Part shown: in pieces, positions 53,225 to 64,000 of the stretch
Numbering within the stretch: position 1 is the stretch's first letter
How the letters are laid out: each line of letters begins with the position of its first letter
From: Musa acuminata AAA Group
Taxonomy: Eukaryota > Streptophyta > Magnoliopsida > Zingiberales > Musaceae
DNA: 64,000 nucleotides
Reading direction: 5' to 3'
Assembly: GCF_036884655.1 (NCBI RefSeq)
Contig: NC_088345.1
Location: forward strand, 33,915,501-33,979,500
Position numbers and translations under genes: made by a program
The notes under the pieces: model-generated
What the model was told of the DNA's origin: nothing
Seen by the model: only the letters and a program-made list of their open reading frames with translations
The model's database searches: none

Positions 53225-54082
53225 TTACTCTATGCTCCATTTGTTATGAACCAAATAGGTTTTGAATGACATGACACATATGATTTTGTATCTAATGATA
53301 TGGTATCTTGAAAATTCTTGTATTCTGCCTTACATTATGATACCTTGTTTGAAATCATTCTTTTTGTTCTGAATATGCTTTGTCACTTGCTGAGCTGTTT
53401 TTAGCTCACTTCGTTATATAAAATCTTTCAGGTCAGCTTGTTACTCTTTGAGATGTTTGAATTAGGTTGAGGCAGTGGAGAGCTATTCAGAATTATGGGC
53501 AAGTCTTGTTGGTTATTATGTTATTGTTGTATAAGCATATTTTGTATCTAATAAAATGTTGTCGATGAATCGAAATGGATATATCTTGTAAAAGTGTTAG
53601 ACGATCTCTCTTATTTGGAATTTCGAAATGTTAAGTCTAATTTATGATGATATGAACTTGTGATGAATAGATGGAGTTCTGATTGTATAATTTATTTAGC
53701 TTGTGGATTTATAAATGTTGTTCATGTTTGTCAAGTTGGCTTGGGTTGCCATAAATGTGAATTATCGAGTGATGTGATATATGATTATAAACTACACAAG
53801 TTTTATAGATGTAAATTTGATATAATGTTTTTCAGTACCCTCAAATGTGTGTTTGGATCCTGGATGGATTTGCGATGAAAATTTTTAATATCATGGATAT
53901 TTTGAAGGGCGTGACAGACAACCCTTACAAACTATTCTCTCCTCTCTTGAAAGATCAAAACATGGAAGAAAAGAGGGAGGAGAACTTCTAGGCTTTACAA
54001 CACTTTTGAGCTCTAAAATCACAGAGAAAGATCAAGCTTTCGGTGCCTTTTGGGATGCCCTTTCATTGCTGAAAGGGTGGGG

Positions 54083-54090
54083 TATTTATA
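54083..54090 (-). promoter_or_regulatory. TATA box of LTR G
   Basis: TATAAATA on the - strand, upstream palindrome array beginning about 60 bp away. Confidence 0.55.
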
Positions 54091-54149
54091 GGTCCCAACC
54101 CAATTTGAATTTCGAGCTCAAAATTGTCATCTCCCGGAATTTCGGGGTC

Positions 54150-54435
54150 TGGCGGTTGCACCGCCTGACTGGGGCGGTTGCACCGCCTGGCAGAGCTCGA
54201 AGACTGAGCCTCTAGGCGGTGCTACCTTCTGTCAGGGGCGGTTGCACCTCCTGCCAGAGCTCGAAGACCGAGCTCAGGCGGCGGCACCGCTTAACTGGGG
54301 CGGTTGCACCGCCCAGCCAAAGCTCAGAGACCGAGCTCAGGCGGTTGCACCTCTATCAGAGGCGGTTGCACCACCCAGCTAGAGCTCGGAGACTGAGCTC
54401 TGGGTGGTGCCACCGCCGACCCAGGCGGTGCCACC
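54150..54435 (-). repeat. GC-rich near-palindrome array with AGCTC spacers
   Basis: About nine units near GGCGGTTGCACCGCC. Spacers AGAGCTCGAAGACCGAGCTC are themselves near-palindromic and recur four times. The same composite occurs at 58300-58520. Confidence 0.7.
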
Positions 54436-55297
54436 TCTAGCCAAGAAATCTGGGTCCGAATAGGCTGATCCATTCGGCCCAATTTGGGTCTATTAAGGGC
54501 CCAATTGCCCTAAGGTTAAGTTAATGGGATCACCTCCTATTTCTAACTTAATCATCGTGCTAACTACGAATTTCTTAAGACATTTACTACAGCTTGCTTC
54601 CGGTGCGTCAATTGCTTCTTCCGGCGAGCTTCCAGCGAACTTCCAGCAAACATCCGACGAACCTCCGGCGATGCTCTGACGGACTTCCGACAAACTCCTG
54701 GACTTGCGACGATTCACTTGGCGAGTTCCGACGAGCTTCTTTTGGCAAGCTCCTGGACTTCTCGGATTTGTTCTCGTAGAACCTCCGACGACCGTCCGGA
54801 CTTCCGTCGAGCTCTCGAACTCCCAACGTGATCATAGTTTTGACTCCGGTGCAACTCCTACTGCATGTCTTACTTTCATCGTAGTTAATCCTGTACATAT
54901 AAAACAAAACTTCGATCGAGACAATTAATCCTATGTAATTAACCAAGTTGTTCGGTATGTCATTGGTCCCTCGACGCTTCGTCTGATTCTTCGGCGCATC
55001 GTCCTCTCCTACGGCCTATTGCCTAATCGACCAGTTGACTCTGCAACTCCGATATCCTTAGCACAATATCCGCTCTTCTTGGCCCGATGCCCGAGTCCAC
55101 GACCCGAAGCCTTCTGTCGATACGTCGATTGATCCACTAGCCCGACATCCAATCTTCTGACATGTTCCTTCGACACAACATGATTTTTCCTGCTTTAATT
55201 GTCTCATCCTGATTGGAGTATCCTGCGTCACTCAAAACGTAGATTAAAACATAAATACATATCAAGTGGTTTCATCATCAAAATACGAGATTCAACA

Positions 55298-57418
55298 ATC
55301 TCCCCCTTTTTGATGATGACAACCACTTGATGACGGAGTTAACCTTAACTCCTGGAGTTTAAAAAAACTCTCCTTATCAATATGCCATATTGATATAAAT
55401 TCTTGGATTCAAAAATCCAAGCAACATGTCATCATAAACTTATGCATAACATGTCAAGTCATCAACATACTTCTCCCCCTTTGTCATCAACAAAAAGGAG
55501 AAGTACAACTATTCTTGTGTTTGTGATATAAGTTCAACTCATTGCATAAAAAACATAATATTAAATTTTTTTATCATCATGCAATCTAGCAAGCTAGCAA
55601 TTTAGAGATGATCAAGAAAGCAACTCTTGCTTCTTGAAATATGCAAGTTTGCAAGCTAGCAAATTTTGCTTCCTTTGCAATGTTTAAGCTCGCAATTTTG
55701 TTTCCGTTGCAAAGTGCAAGTTTAGCATGTTTAGCATCTTGAGATAGGCAAGATAGAACATTTTTACATTTTCTTGAGATTTCAAGCTAGCAATTATCGG
55801 TGATGTTCAAGATAGCAATTTCTTCTCTTTTGAGAAGTGCAATTTTTGCTTTCGTCTTGAATTGTGCAAGCTAACTAGTTTGGCTCTTTTGAGATAGCAA
55901 CTTTTTGCTTCTCTTTAGATCACAAGCTAGCAATTCTAGCAAATTTTACATCATGCAAAGTAGCAAATTTTTGTGATGTTCAAGATGTCAATTTCTTTTC
56001 CTTGCAATATGTAAGCTAGCAAATATTTGCTTCCTTTCCAAAGTGCATGTTTCTAAATTTTGCAAGATGAGCTAGCGATATTTCTCCCCCTTTGTCAATG
56101 TCAAAAAGAATGGAAGACCCTTTGCGTCAATTTCTAAATCATGACAAAGGTAAGTAATCATTCTTATTTCAAAATTTTATATTTGAGATAAACCTTGAAT
56201 TCAAATTAAGGCAATTTTAATCATGATTCACATCATATGTAATACATCATATACATCATAATAAAAGGCATAAGTATTGCATACATAATGCCAAATCATC
56301 ATGTATATAAAATATAACATCATCATTACATGCATGATTCCAAATCATCATTCTATTATTGATTTTCACATTATTTCAAAAAAAAATCAAAGTGTTGCAT
56401 GCCTTTTTATCTAAGGGAAAAATCATAGTGTTGCATGCATCATTACAAAACATTTCAAGCCATGCAAGCCATAAATACAAAGAAATCATGTCATAAAGGA
56501 TAAAATCATTTGAATACCAAAAGACATTATTCATATAGTAAATATATTCTTTAAATAAATATCAAGAAAAATCATAGGAGTACAAAGAAGATCTTGTTTT
56601 AAAAGAAAATCAAGTAATAAATCCAAGAACTCACAAGGAAAAATCATGATTCATTTAGAAAATCTCCTCTTATGAAAATATCAAGTAGAATAGTAGGAGT
56701 TCGATTAATGAGAAATTTTGATTCATAATAAAATCTCATGTATCAAATGTCGAGAAATCAAAATGATGATTTATATAAAAAATATCACAAGTTATATTCA
56801 AGAGAAAAATCATCATTCATTTTCAACTCATTCAATTTATCAAATCAACATTTCTTAGATATGCATGATACCAAAACATGGTTTCAAATATTTGACATAT
56901 AACATGCATAAATTCAAAAATTAAAAGGAGAAGGGAATAATTCAAAGGTACAAATATTTCAACCATCTCATAAACAAATGTAAGACCAAGTCATGAATCT
57001 AAAATTCCATAAATCAAAATGATCATGAAAGGTAATCTCATGTTATTCCAAGAAATTAATATCATGATTTTGATAAAACTCATTTCAAATTCAAATCATC
57101 AAAATCACTTTTATGGTTCACAAAATTCATAATATAGGTAGATTCATGATTTCATTAATAATATATTTTCCTCCCCTTTTTTTAAGTATTTCATTTTAAG
57201 TGATGGATTTCATGTTAGCATGCTTTTTCATTTATGTTAAATAAAAACATGCATCAATGTTTAGGATCAAAAAATGAATTTCGTCATAAAACCATCAAGA
57301 TCAATAGATTCTCAAAAATGAATTGTTATGATCAAGAAAATCCAAAAATGAAATTTAACACTTTCATGCATTCGGACAAGGTTTTGCTATAGATTTTCAA
57401 GTTCAATCATGAAGATAA
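55298..57418 (-). other. Non-coding internal tail of element G
   Basis: AT-rich, no gag/pol. It holds the SIRE-type purine tracts (55298-55312, 55471-55500, about 56085-56115 on the - strand) and diverged AAGCTAGCAA repeats. From about 56160 to 57418 it is low-complexity ATCAT/AAATC DNA in which I see no further structure. It ends at an LTR (57419) with no primer site, so the coding part is gone. Confidence 0.6.
55570..56065. repeat. Degenerate AAGCTAGCAA repeats
   Basis: Eight to ten imperfect units with CAAGCTAGCAA or GCAAGTTAGCA-like cores, 45-60 bp apart, related to 44690-44910. Confidence 0.6.
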
Positions 57419-58522
57419 TGTTAGGATCGAGAGCACTAAGAGGGGGGGGGGGTGAATTAGTGCAGCGAAAATTTTTCAACTATTAAAAACGAAAGCTGCG
57501 TTCGTTCGATAAAAACGATTTCGATGTGAAAGTCGATTCTAAGATTACTTTAACTTGAGATTAAGCGAGATGACATTAAAGTAGATCTACGAAGGCAGTT
57601 TGCAGTTTATGATGGAAAGCAGAATACAAGCGCAAACTGAAATAAGACGTTCGTATGATAAAAGCCGATTTACGTCTAAACGCAGATTTAGAAAGTTCTG
57701 AACTTAGAAACTTATTCATAAGATCGCAGAAGGCAGTAAACAGTTATGATTGAAATCAAAACGTAAACGTAAACTGAAATATGATGATCGTACGAAAAAA
57801 TCCAATTTACGTCTAAACGCATATTCAAAAAATTCTGAACTTAGAAACTCGTTCGTAAAATCGCAGAAGGCAGTAAGCTATTGAGAAGTTTGCAGTGAAG
57901 GTAAAATGCTCAAAGGAAATGCAAACCAAGATTTAGAGTGGTTCGGTCAATCTTGACCTACTCCACTTTTGGCTCCCTCCACCGACGAGGTCACCGACGT
58001 CAACTAGAGGCCTTCCTTCAATAGGCGAAGGCCAACCACCCTTTTACAGAGTTGACGGGCTTAGGAGACAACCCTTACAGAAGTTTTCTCTCCTCTCTTT
58101 ACAACTCAAACTTTGAAGAATAGAAGGAGGAGAACTTTTGGTCATTACAACAGTTTTGAACTATAAGAATCACAGAAAGATATCAAGATTTCGAGTGTAT
58201 GTCTGTGTGCTTTCTGTGCTGAATGGGTGGGGTATTTATAGGCCCCAACCCAGTTCAAATTTGGAGCTCAAAATTATCAATTCCCGAAATTCCGGGATCA
58301 GGCGGTTGCACCTCCTGACTGGAGAGGTTGCACCTCCTGGCAGAGCTCGAAGATTGAGCCTCTAGGCGGTGCCACCTCTTGTCAGGGGCGGTTGCACCGC
58401 CTACCAGAGCTCGAAGACTGAGCTCAGGCGGTTGCACCTCTTGACTGGGGCGGTTGCACCGCCTGTCAGAGCTCGAAGACCGAGCTCAGGTGGTGCTACC
58501 TCCTGTCAGGAGAGGTTGCACC
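57419..58522 (-). repeat. SIRE-like LTR, cut by Tekay-like insertion
   Basis: TGTTAGGATC on the + strand, terminal hairpin with eleven-G loop (57433-57463), a 137-bp tandem duplication (about 57600-57870) and TATA box 58233-58240 (- strand). The palindrome array 58300-58520 is interrupted at 58522 by TGTAACATCCC. The remainder is beyond the window. Confidence 0.8.
58233..58240 (-). promoter_or_regulatory. TATA box of last SIRE-like LTR
   Basis: TATAAATA on the - strand, directly downstream (in transcription) of the palindrome array. Confidence 0.55.
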
Positions 58523-58813
58523 TGTAACATCCCTCATTTCTGTATTTTCGTATAAGTTTCTAATTATAATGTAAGTATCTATTTTAAATTTGATAAAAAG
58601 TCAAAGTATGAATCTGAGAACTTATTCATAAGAGTTGGAGGATTTGTTTAAAAAAAAATCTGAGGACCTATATGTAAACCCTGAGGACCTAATCGTAAAT
58701 ATAATAAATACAAGGACTAAACTATAAAATGCACAAAATGACAAATCCCACCGTTTAAGCCTCTCTGCCTTCGTTCTTAAGGAAGCAGAGAAGGCAGCTG
58801 CGTGGATGATCAG

Positions 58814-58896
58814 GGAAAGAAAGAAAGAAAGAAGAAGAAGAAGAAGAAGAAGAAGAAGAAGAAGAAGAAGAAGAAGAAGAAAAGAAGAAGAAGAAA
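58814..58896 (+). repeat. GAA microsatellite
   Basis: AGGGAAAGAAAGAAAGAAAG then over 20 GAA units with one AAAG interruption. The corresponding TTC tract in the - strand copy is far shorter. Confidence 0.9.
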
Positions 58897-60425
58897 AAAT
58901 TGGGGCTTTAAGGTTTCTTGCTCAAATCTTTTCATTTAGAGTCAAAAATTCTCAAAGGCAAGTGTTCTAACCCCATCCTACAGAAGTATTAGTCTATGTT
59001 CCTATATTGATTCTGAAATATTTATGCTTAGAACCTAATATTTCCCTCTTTGGACAAAAAACCAAGGATCTGAAATTTTTTCGGTAAACTGACCCCTATA
59101 TACTGTTTCAGCTATAATTTTTAGCACCAAAGGTCGATTCAGGCATTACCTAGTTTGTTTGAAATTAGACTCTTATATCTTTCTTTTGACACTGATTTTG
59201 TAGATTTTGGACACCGAATACTTACCCAAAGATCTGTTTCAAATGAGCCTATAGATGCTGCAGAACAGTGATCAAAATTTCTGACATTTCGATACTAAAA
59301 TATCTATAAGTCCCTGTTGGAAATTCTGATTTGTACCAAACTGATTTTTTTCGAAACTAGACTTATAGACCTTTCTTTTGACATATAGTTTGAAAATTTT
59401 GGAATTCAAATGCCTACTCTATTATCTGTTGAATCCGACCCTATGAATTCTGCAAAATAGTGATTGTGTTTTTGACCTTGTGTTACCAAATCAAAGGTAA
59501 CTCCTTGTTGGAAACCATGATTCGTACGAAACTTGTTTCAATAGAAAATAGATTGATATATCTTTAGACAATAGCCTTCTTGAGGGTATTGGAACATAAT
59601 TGATAATCTGAAGTATTTGTTCAATGTGCCTCTTGAATTCTGTCAGAAATCGAGCTTTGGTCGATTTCGCGTATTCTGTTTCATTCGTTTGGAAATAGAT
59701 TCCATTCAGTCCCTTTCGCTCAATTGAGGCTTATGTTGGTGCTTGAATTATAGTTTGATCTTGTCTATAAATTATTTACATTCTTGAATCCTTTTGTGTA
59801 ATGTTTATGCTGTATCACATTGCTACATATAGGCACATATATATCCCATTGTTCCGCATTTGCTTTCGATATGTGCCTATTTTAGTTTCATTCCTTTGGA
59901 TATTGAATTCATCTAACCTTCTTCTTTGAATTGAGCTATATATGATTGCTTGGAATCCATATATACTATTGCTTTCATTTCATTCCAAATCTGAACACAT
60001 TTGTGAGAGATTGTTGCTTGCATCGTACTGATTCGAAAAGGCACATGTACGTTTGTTGTTCCGCGTGTGCTTCCGATATGTGCTATTTATTGTTCATACC
60101 ACCTTTTGTACTCTAGTGTTTGTGGGATTATCTGGACCTTTGCTAGAAATGGTAAAGGGTATGTGCATAGAGCCTGAGATGCTCTACCGGCCCCCCTCTG
60201 ACTTCACCTAGACGTGGGTGGATGGAGCTCCCAAACGTGGGAGACTTCTGTCTGGTGGTCATTCAGAAATGGATGATTCACATTCTGTCTGCGGTCCCAC
60301 TGCACCTTCTGTATGTTTGATATGATATCCAGAGCTTTGGTTATGTGTTTCTGTACATGCTTTGGATAAGAATGATATGAATGCAACGTCAAAGACGACG
60401 TTTGAGCTTCTGTTTGGTATTTGAT

Positions 60426-60741
60426 ATTGATATGCTCCGAAATGTTCCATATGTCATCGATATGCTCCGGAACATTTCATATGCCATTGATAAGCTCCGA
60501 TATGTTTCATTTGTTATTGATATACTTCGAAATGTTCCATACGCCATTGATATACTCCGGAACATTTCATATGCCATTGATAAGCTCCGATATATTTCAT
60601 TTGTTATTGATATACTTCGAAATGTTCCCTACGCCATTGATATGCTCCGGAACATTTCATATGCCATTGATAAGCTCCGATATGTTTCATTTGTTATTGA
60701 TATGCTCCAAAACGTTTCATTCGTTGCTGATATGCTCCAAT
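60426..60741 (+). repeat. 30-bp tandem array, about 10.5 monomers
   Basis: Sense-strand monomer GATATGCTCCGAAATGTTTC and onward (30 bp). Produces the 148-codon + frame 60381-60827, which I treat as a repeat artefact. Confidence 0.8.
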
Positions 60742-61433
60742 TACTCTATGCCCCATCTATAATGAACCAAATATGTATGATTGAAATGACAATTATGATT
60801 CTGCACCTAATGATATTACGTCTATGAATTCGTATATTCTGCCTTGCATTTTGAAACTTTATCTCTTTGGAAGTTGTCCTCTTTTGAAATGGATATGTTA
60901 GTCACTTGCTGAGCTCTTTATGCTCACCCCGTTGTTGTATAAATTTTTCAGGATAGCGTATCACTTGCTTAAATGTTAAGATCGGGCTGAGGCAGTGGAA
61001 AGCTAAAAGATTTTGGGCAGATCTTTATTAGTATATATGTTTTTGTTGTATAAGCACACGCTGCATCTAATGAAATATTGACAATGAATCTAAACTTATG
61101 GATTTTGTAAAAGTTTAAAGGACCTCTCATGTTTAAGATTCTGGAATGTTAAGTTTAATTTGTGTAACGATATGAACTTATGGTAAACGTTGGTTTTGTG
61201 ACTGTATAGACTCCCACACTTGTGAATTTATGTTGTGGTTATTAATTTTGATGAGTTGGGTTCAGATTTTATGAATCATCGAGCAATGTGTTGTATGTTT
61301 ATAAACTGCGCAGGTTTTATAGATATGAATTTGATAGAATGTTTTTCAGTGTCCTCAAATGTTAGTTTGGATCCTAGATTGGTTTGTGTTGAAAATTTTA
61401 ATATCATGGATATTTTGAGGGGCGTGATAGAGG

Positions 61434-61449
61434 TGGTATCAGAGCATTG
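61434..61449 (+). other. Primer-binding site
   Basis: TGGTATCAGAGCATTG four bases after the LTR end, matching initiator tRNA-Met. Confidence 0.8.
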
Positions 61450-61549
61450 TTTGAGGATCACTGAAATATTTGATATGTTGACATGCAAAATATATTGAGG
61501 TCTAATGAACTATAGTGATCGGTGAAAATTTTCTTTGATGCATTTTTGG

Positions 61550-62202
61550 AGTCTAGGATGACGAGGACATTTAGTCCTCCTACTTCATCTAGTTTTGATT
61601 AATTTAGGAGAATGAAAGGGTTGATCGAGGATACTAAATCAGAGTAGCGCAATGAAAGCTTGGTGGACCTAATTTCATTGGTGGTAGAAAAAGGGATGAT
61701 GCAAACGGAGAAGATATTTGATGTACAAAATTGTTTTGATGATCGAAAGATTTCTTTTGCCACCTTATATTGGAAGTAGAGGCTGATCATTAATGGGAAC
61801 AATGAAAAAAAAAAAACAAATTTTGAAGATCAGTGGCAAGAATGATAAGGACAAGTTTACCAATAAAAATATGATTGGAAATGAATCAGAAAGTAATAAC
61901 AAGAGGATCAAGATATTTGGATTTGAAATGGGAAGTCACCACAAAAGACCCAATCACGTGTGAATTGCAAGTTAAATTATGAAATAAGTTTGTGTTTTCG
62001 GGTGATTAGAGTCTATTTTGCTTGTGGAAAGTTGGATCATGAAATAAAAGATTGCCCATTGAACAAGAAGAAAGAGTCACTGCCTCATAAATCATCAGCC
62101 CATGTCAGAGTGTATGCTATCACTGAATATGATTCTAAAACTTCTGAATCAGTGGTCAAAGGTATTATGTATGTTTATGAAAGAATGCAAATATTTGTTT
62201 GA
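61550..62202 (+). pseudogene. Tekay-like gag remnant
   Basis: A VEKGMMQTEKIFDVQNCFDD string with DRKISFATLYW is a shortened capsid piece with stops. The zinc knuckle YFACGKLDHEIKDC (first Cys to Tyr, as in the other copy) lies near 62010-62060, followed by SSAHVRVYAITEYDSKTSES. Strongly reduced compared with intact gag. Confidence 0.65.
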
Positions 62203-62560
62203 CCATGGGTCCTACCTACGATTTGATTCGTAACATGTTGCTTATCACTTGGGCATTCAACCTAGACCACTGCATTATGTGATATATATAAAATATGATC
62301 ATTGGAGATTCTTTGATAACGAACTTGAATATGATCCCCTTGTCTGATTTTATTGGAGAACTTGAACTTTTTGCTGATTTAGGTTCTCCTAGAGATTTGG
62401 AGTTTTGATATTATACTTGGTATGGATTGGCTATCTTCTTATCATACCAGTATGGATTGGTATATAACAAATGATTACTTTTTACATATTTGATCAGCCG
62501 ATCTTTTATTTTCAGAGTATTGGACTTGATTTATCTTATTGCCTAATGTATCCTAGGATG
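62203..62560 (+). pseudogene. Tekay-like protease remnant
   Basis: Homologous to 10806-11000 and 10650-10805 on the other strand. FDIILGMDWLSSYHTSMDW is readable near 62405-62460, then stops. The catalytic Asp region is not clear. Confidence 0.6.
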
Positions 62561-63230
62561 ATTTGCCCGAATTACCTCCAAAACGTGACTTTGCTTTTGA
62601 TTTGGTCCTTGGGACAATCCCAATATCTAAGCCTCTCTACACAATGATATCATTTGAGTAAGTGGAATTAGAAAAGCAACTACAAGGACTACTAAATAAG
62701 GATTTTATTTGGTTTAATATTTCATCATGGGATGCTCCGGTATTATTAGTGAAGAAGAAGGATGGAACATTAAGGCTTTATATTGATTATAGACAGTTGA
62801 ATCAAGTGACCATAAAAAAAAAAAAAAAACAAGTATCCCATACCCAGAATTGATGATTTGTTTGACCAACTATAGGGAGCACAAGTATTCTCTAAGATTG
62901 ATCTCAGGTCAGGTTACTATCAGTTGAAGATCAAGGAGGAGGATATTCCAAAAACAGCTTTTAGAACTCGATATGGTCACTATGAATTCTTGGTGTTGCC
63001 TTTTGGTTTGACTAATGCTATGTAATTGTATGCCCCTACAGCTTTTATGAAACTAATGAATAGGATATTTCAACCGCTCTTGGATGGCTATGTAATTGTA
63101 TTTATTGACGACATATTGGTGTATTCAAGGAGTAATCAGGAGCATGAGAAACACTTGAGAAATGTATTGTCCATACTAAGAGAAAAGAAGTTATATGCAA
63201 AGTTCAGCAAATGTGAAATTTGTATGGGGT
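62561..63230 (+). pseudogene. Tekay-like reverse transcriptase with filler insertion and deletion
   Basis: [40 protein letters not shown] and [20 protein letters not shown] cover fingers and palm. A long A-run near 62814-62828 shifts the frame. Between PFGLTNA and [12 protein letters not shown] a 15-bp duplicate inserts [13 protein letters not shown] is intact. After [11 protein letters not shown] the frame jumps to [12 protein letters not shown], lacking about 190 bp (thumb/connection) present in the other copy. Confidence 0.8.
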
Positions 63231-64000
63231 GATGATTGTGAGCAAAGTTTTCAAGAGTTAAAAAGAAGATTGACTAGTGCCCCTATTCTCACTATTCCAA
63301 GTGGTAGTGAGGGATTTGTAGTTTATACTAATGCTTCAAGAAAGGGCCTTGGATGTGTTTTGATGCAAGAAGGGAGAGTGATTGCTTATGCTTCTAGGCA
63401 ACTAAAAACTTATGAAGTGAATTATCCAACTCATGATTTGGAATTGGCAGCAATTGTTTTTGCTCTAAAGATTTGGAGACATTATTTGTATGGTCAACAA
63501 TTTGAAATCTTTACTGATCACAAGAGTTTAAAATATATTTTCACTCAGAAAGAGTTAAACATGAGGTAGCGAAGATGGATAGAACTTCTAAAGGATTATG
63601 ATTGTGCCATCCGTTATCACCCGGGCAAAGCCAATGTTGTAGCTGATGCACTTAGTAGAAAATCTACAAGTTTTATGGCTAGTCTGGTCGTGAAGCAATG
63701 GAAGTTATTAGAAGAAAATTTTGATTTGAAAGCTTTGAGGAAAGAGCAAGACTCGATGATATTGATGGCCTCCATTTAAGTGCAATCTGATCTTATTCAA
63801 CAAATTAAGGAAGGACAATTACGAGATCTACATTTAATCTACTTGAGGAATGAAGTAGAAAAGGAATTGAAGCCAAAATTTCAAGTTTCAAAGGATGGCC
63901 TATTGAGATTTGGGGAGAGAGTATATGTACCAAATGAACCAGATATCAAGAATCAGATCCTAAAGGAAAGTCATACTTCAAAGTACACTATGCATCCTGG
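63195..64000 (+). pseudogene. Tekay-like RNase H and start of integrase
   Basis: [40 protein letters not shown] (usual DAS is NAS), [40 protein letters not shown], then a TAG for Gln before RRWIELLKDYD. YHPGKANVVADALSRKSTSF continues to another stop (ASI*VQSD) and to integrase zinc-region DNA at the window end (HTSKYTMHPG). Confidence 0.8.

Larger units (their letters stand above)
50056..53916 (+). mobile_element. Solo Tekay-like LTR with expanded purine-rich block
   Basis: TGTAATATCCCTC...AGGGCGTGACA, 3861 bp, flanked by perfect GACAA duplications (50051-50055, 53917-53921), with no internal region: a solo LTR left by recombination. The right 2.2 kb matches the Tekay-like LTRs at 5492, 11761 and 58523, including a short 30-bp array (53034-53224). 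The left part holds a GA-rich/GCTGCG-rich block (50240-51420) not seen in the other copies. Confidence 0.85.
53922..55297 (-). repeat. SIRE-like LTR (element G), second part
   Basis: Resumes after the solo LTR. TATA box 54083-54090 (- strand). Palindrome array 54150-54435 with units GGCGGTTGCACCGCC interleaved with AGAGCTCGAAGACCGAGCTC. Ends GATTCAACA at 55297 followed by a polypurine tract complement (AATCTCCCCCTTTTT). Confidence 0.8.
58523..61429 (+). repeat. 5' LTR of + strand Tekay-like element
   Basis: 2907 bp, TGTAACATCCC...GGGGCGTGATA (terminal CA mutated to TA). Contains a long GAA microsatellite (58814-58896) and a 30-bp array of about 10.5 monomers (60426-60741). Confidence 0.85.
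58523..64000 (+). mobile_element. Tekay-like Ty3/gypsy element, 5' part (runs off window)
   Basis: The 5' LTR is 58523-61429, the primer site 61434-61449, then decayed gag, protease, RT, RNase H and integrase start. Same family as 5492-14810, opposite orientation. Left flank GCACC is the presumed target copy; the other end is outside the window. Confidence 0.85.

Overview
This window is plant nuclear DNA made almost entirely of nested, decayed LTR retrotransposons. I see no host gene, tRNA, rRNA, CRISPR array or bacterial-type feature. Copia and gypsy elements of typical angiosperm lineages (SIRE/Maximus-like, Angela-like, Reina-like, Tekay/Del-like), tRNA-iMet-type primer sites and plant TATA boxes point to a flowering plant. 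LTR length and style suggest a monocot, perhaps a banana/ginger relative, but that is only an impression. Lineage names were assigned by eye from motifs.

Layout. 1-2637: right end of a + strand non-autonomous element (H) with a plant-transposon-domain ORF and a 3' LTR. 2638-42890: a Reina-like gypsy element (E, - strand) opened by a SIRE-like copia element (C, - strand, 4109-38526). C is in turn opened twice: a Tekay-like gypsy element (5492-14810) sits in its 3' LTR, and an Angela-like copia element (A, 16419-33836) sits in its reverse transcriptase. A carries a second Angela-like element (B, 25052-33555) in its own right LTR. Target-site duplications support this order: B TACAG, A CAATC, Tekay ATACC/ACACC. 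42928-49524: two SIRE-type LTRs around a non-coding internal stretch, then about 3.2 kb of unclassified degenerate repeat. 49525-57418: another SIRE-type LTR and internal tail, its LTR split by a solo Tekay-like LTR (50056-53916, TSD GACAA). 57419-58522: a further SIRE-type LTR cut by a + strand Tekay-like element that runs off the window end.

Coding capacity. The best preserved protein region is the integrase/reverse transcriptase/RNase H of B, interrupted by one TGA and missing most of its protease. All other gag and pol genes are broken by stops, frameshifts or deletions. No element in the window looks autonomous.

Most interesting non-coding structure. In the SIRE-like group, (i) a foldback brackets the polypurine tract and the start of the 3' LTR, with an apparently compensatory change in one copy; (ii) a C-run-loop hairpin lies near the 3' end of every LTR; (iii) arrays of GC-rich near-palindromes lie just upstream of the LTR TATA box. 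In the Angela-like leaders, an 18-bp mini-hairpin motif occurs four times in both copies. The Tekay-like LTRs carry a 30-bp/90-bp tandem array that creates long spurious ORFs.
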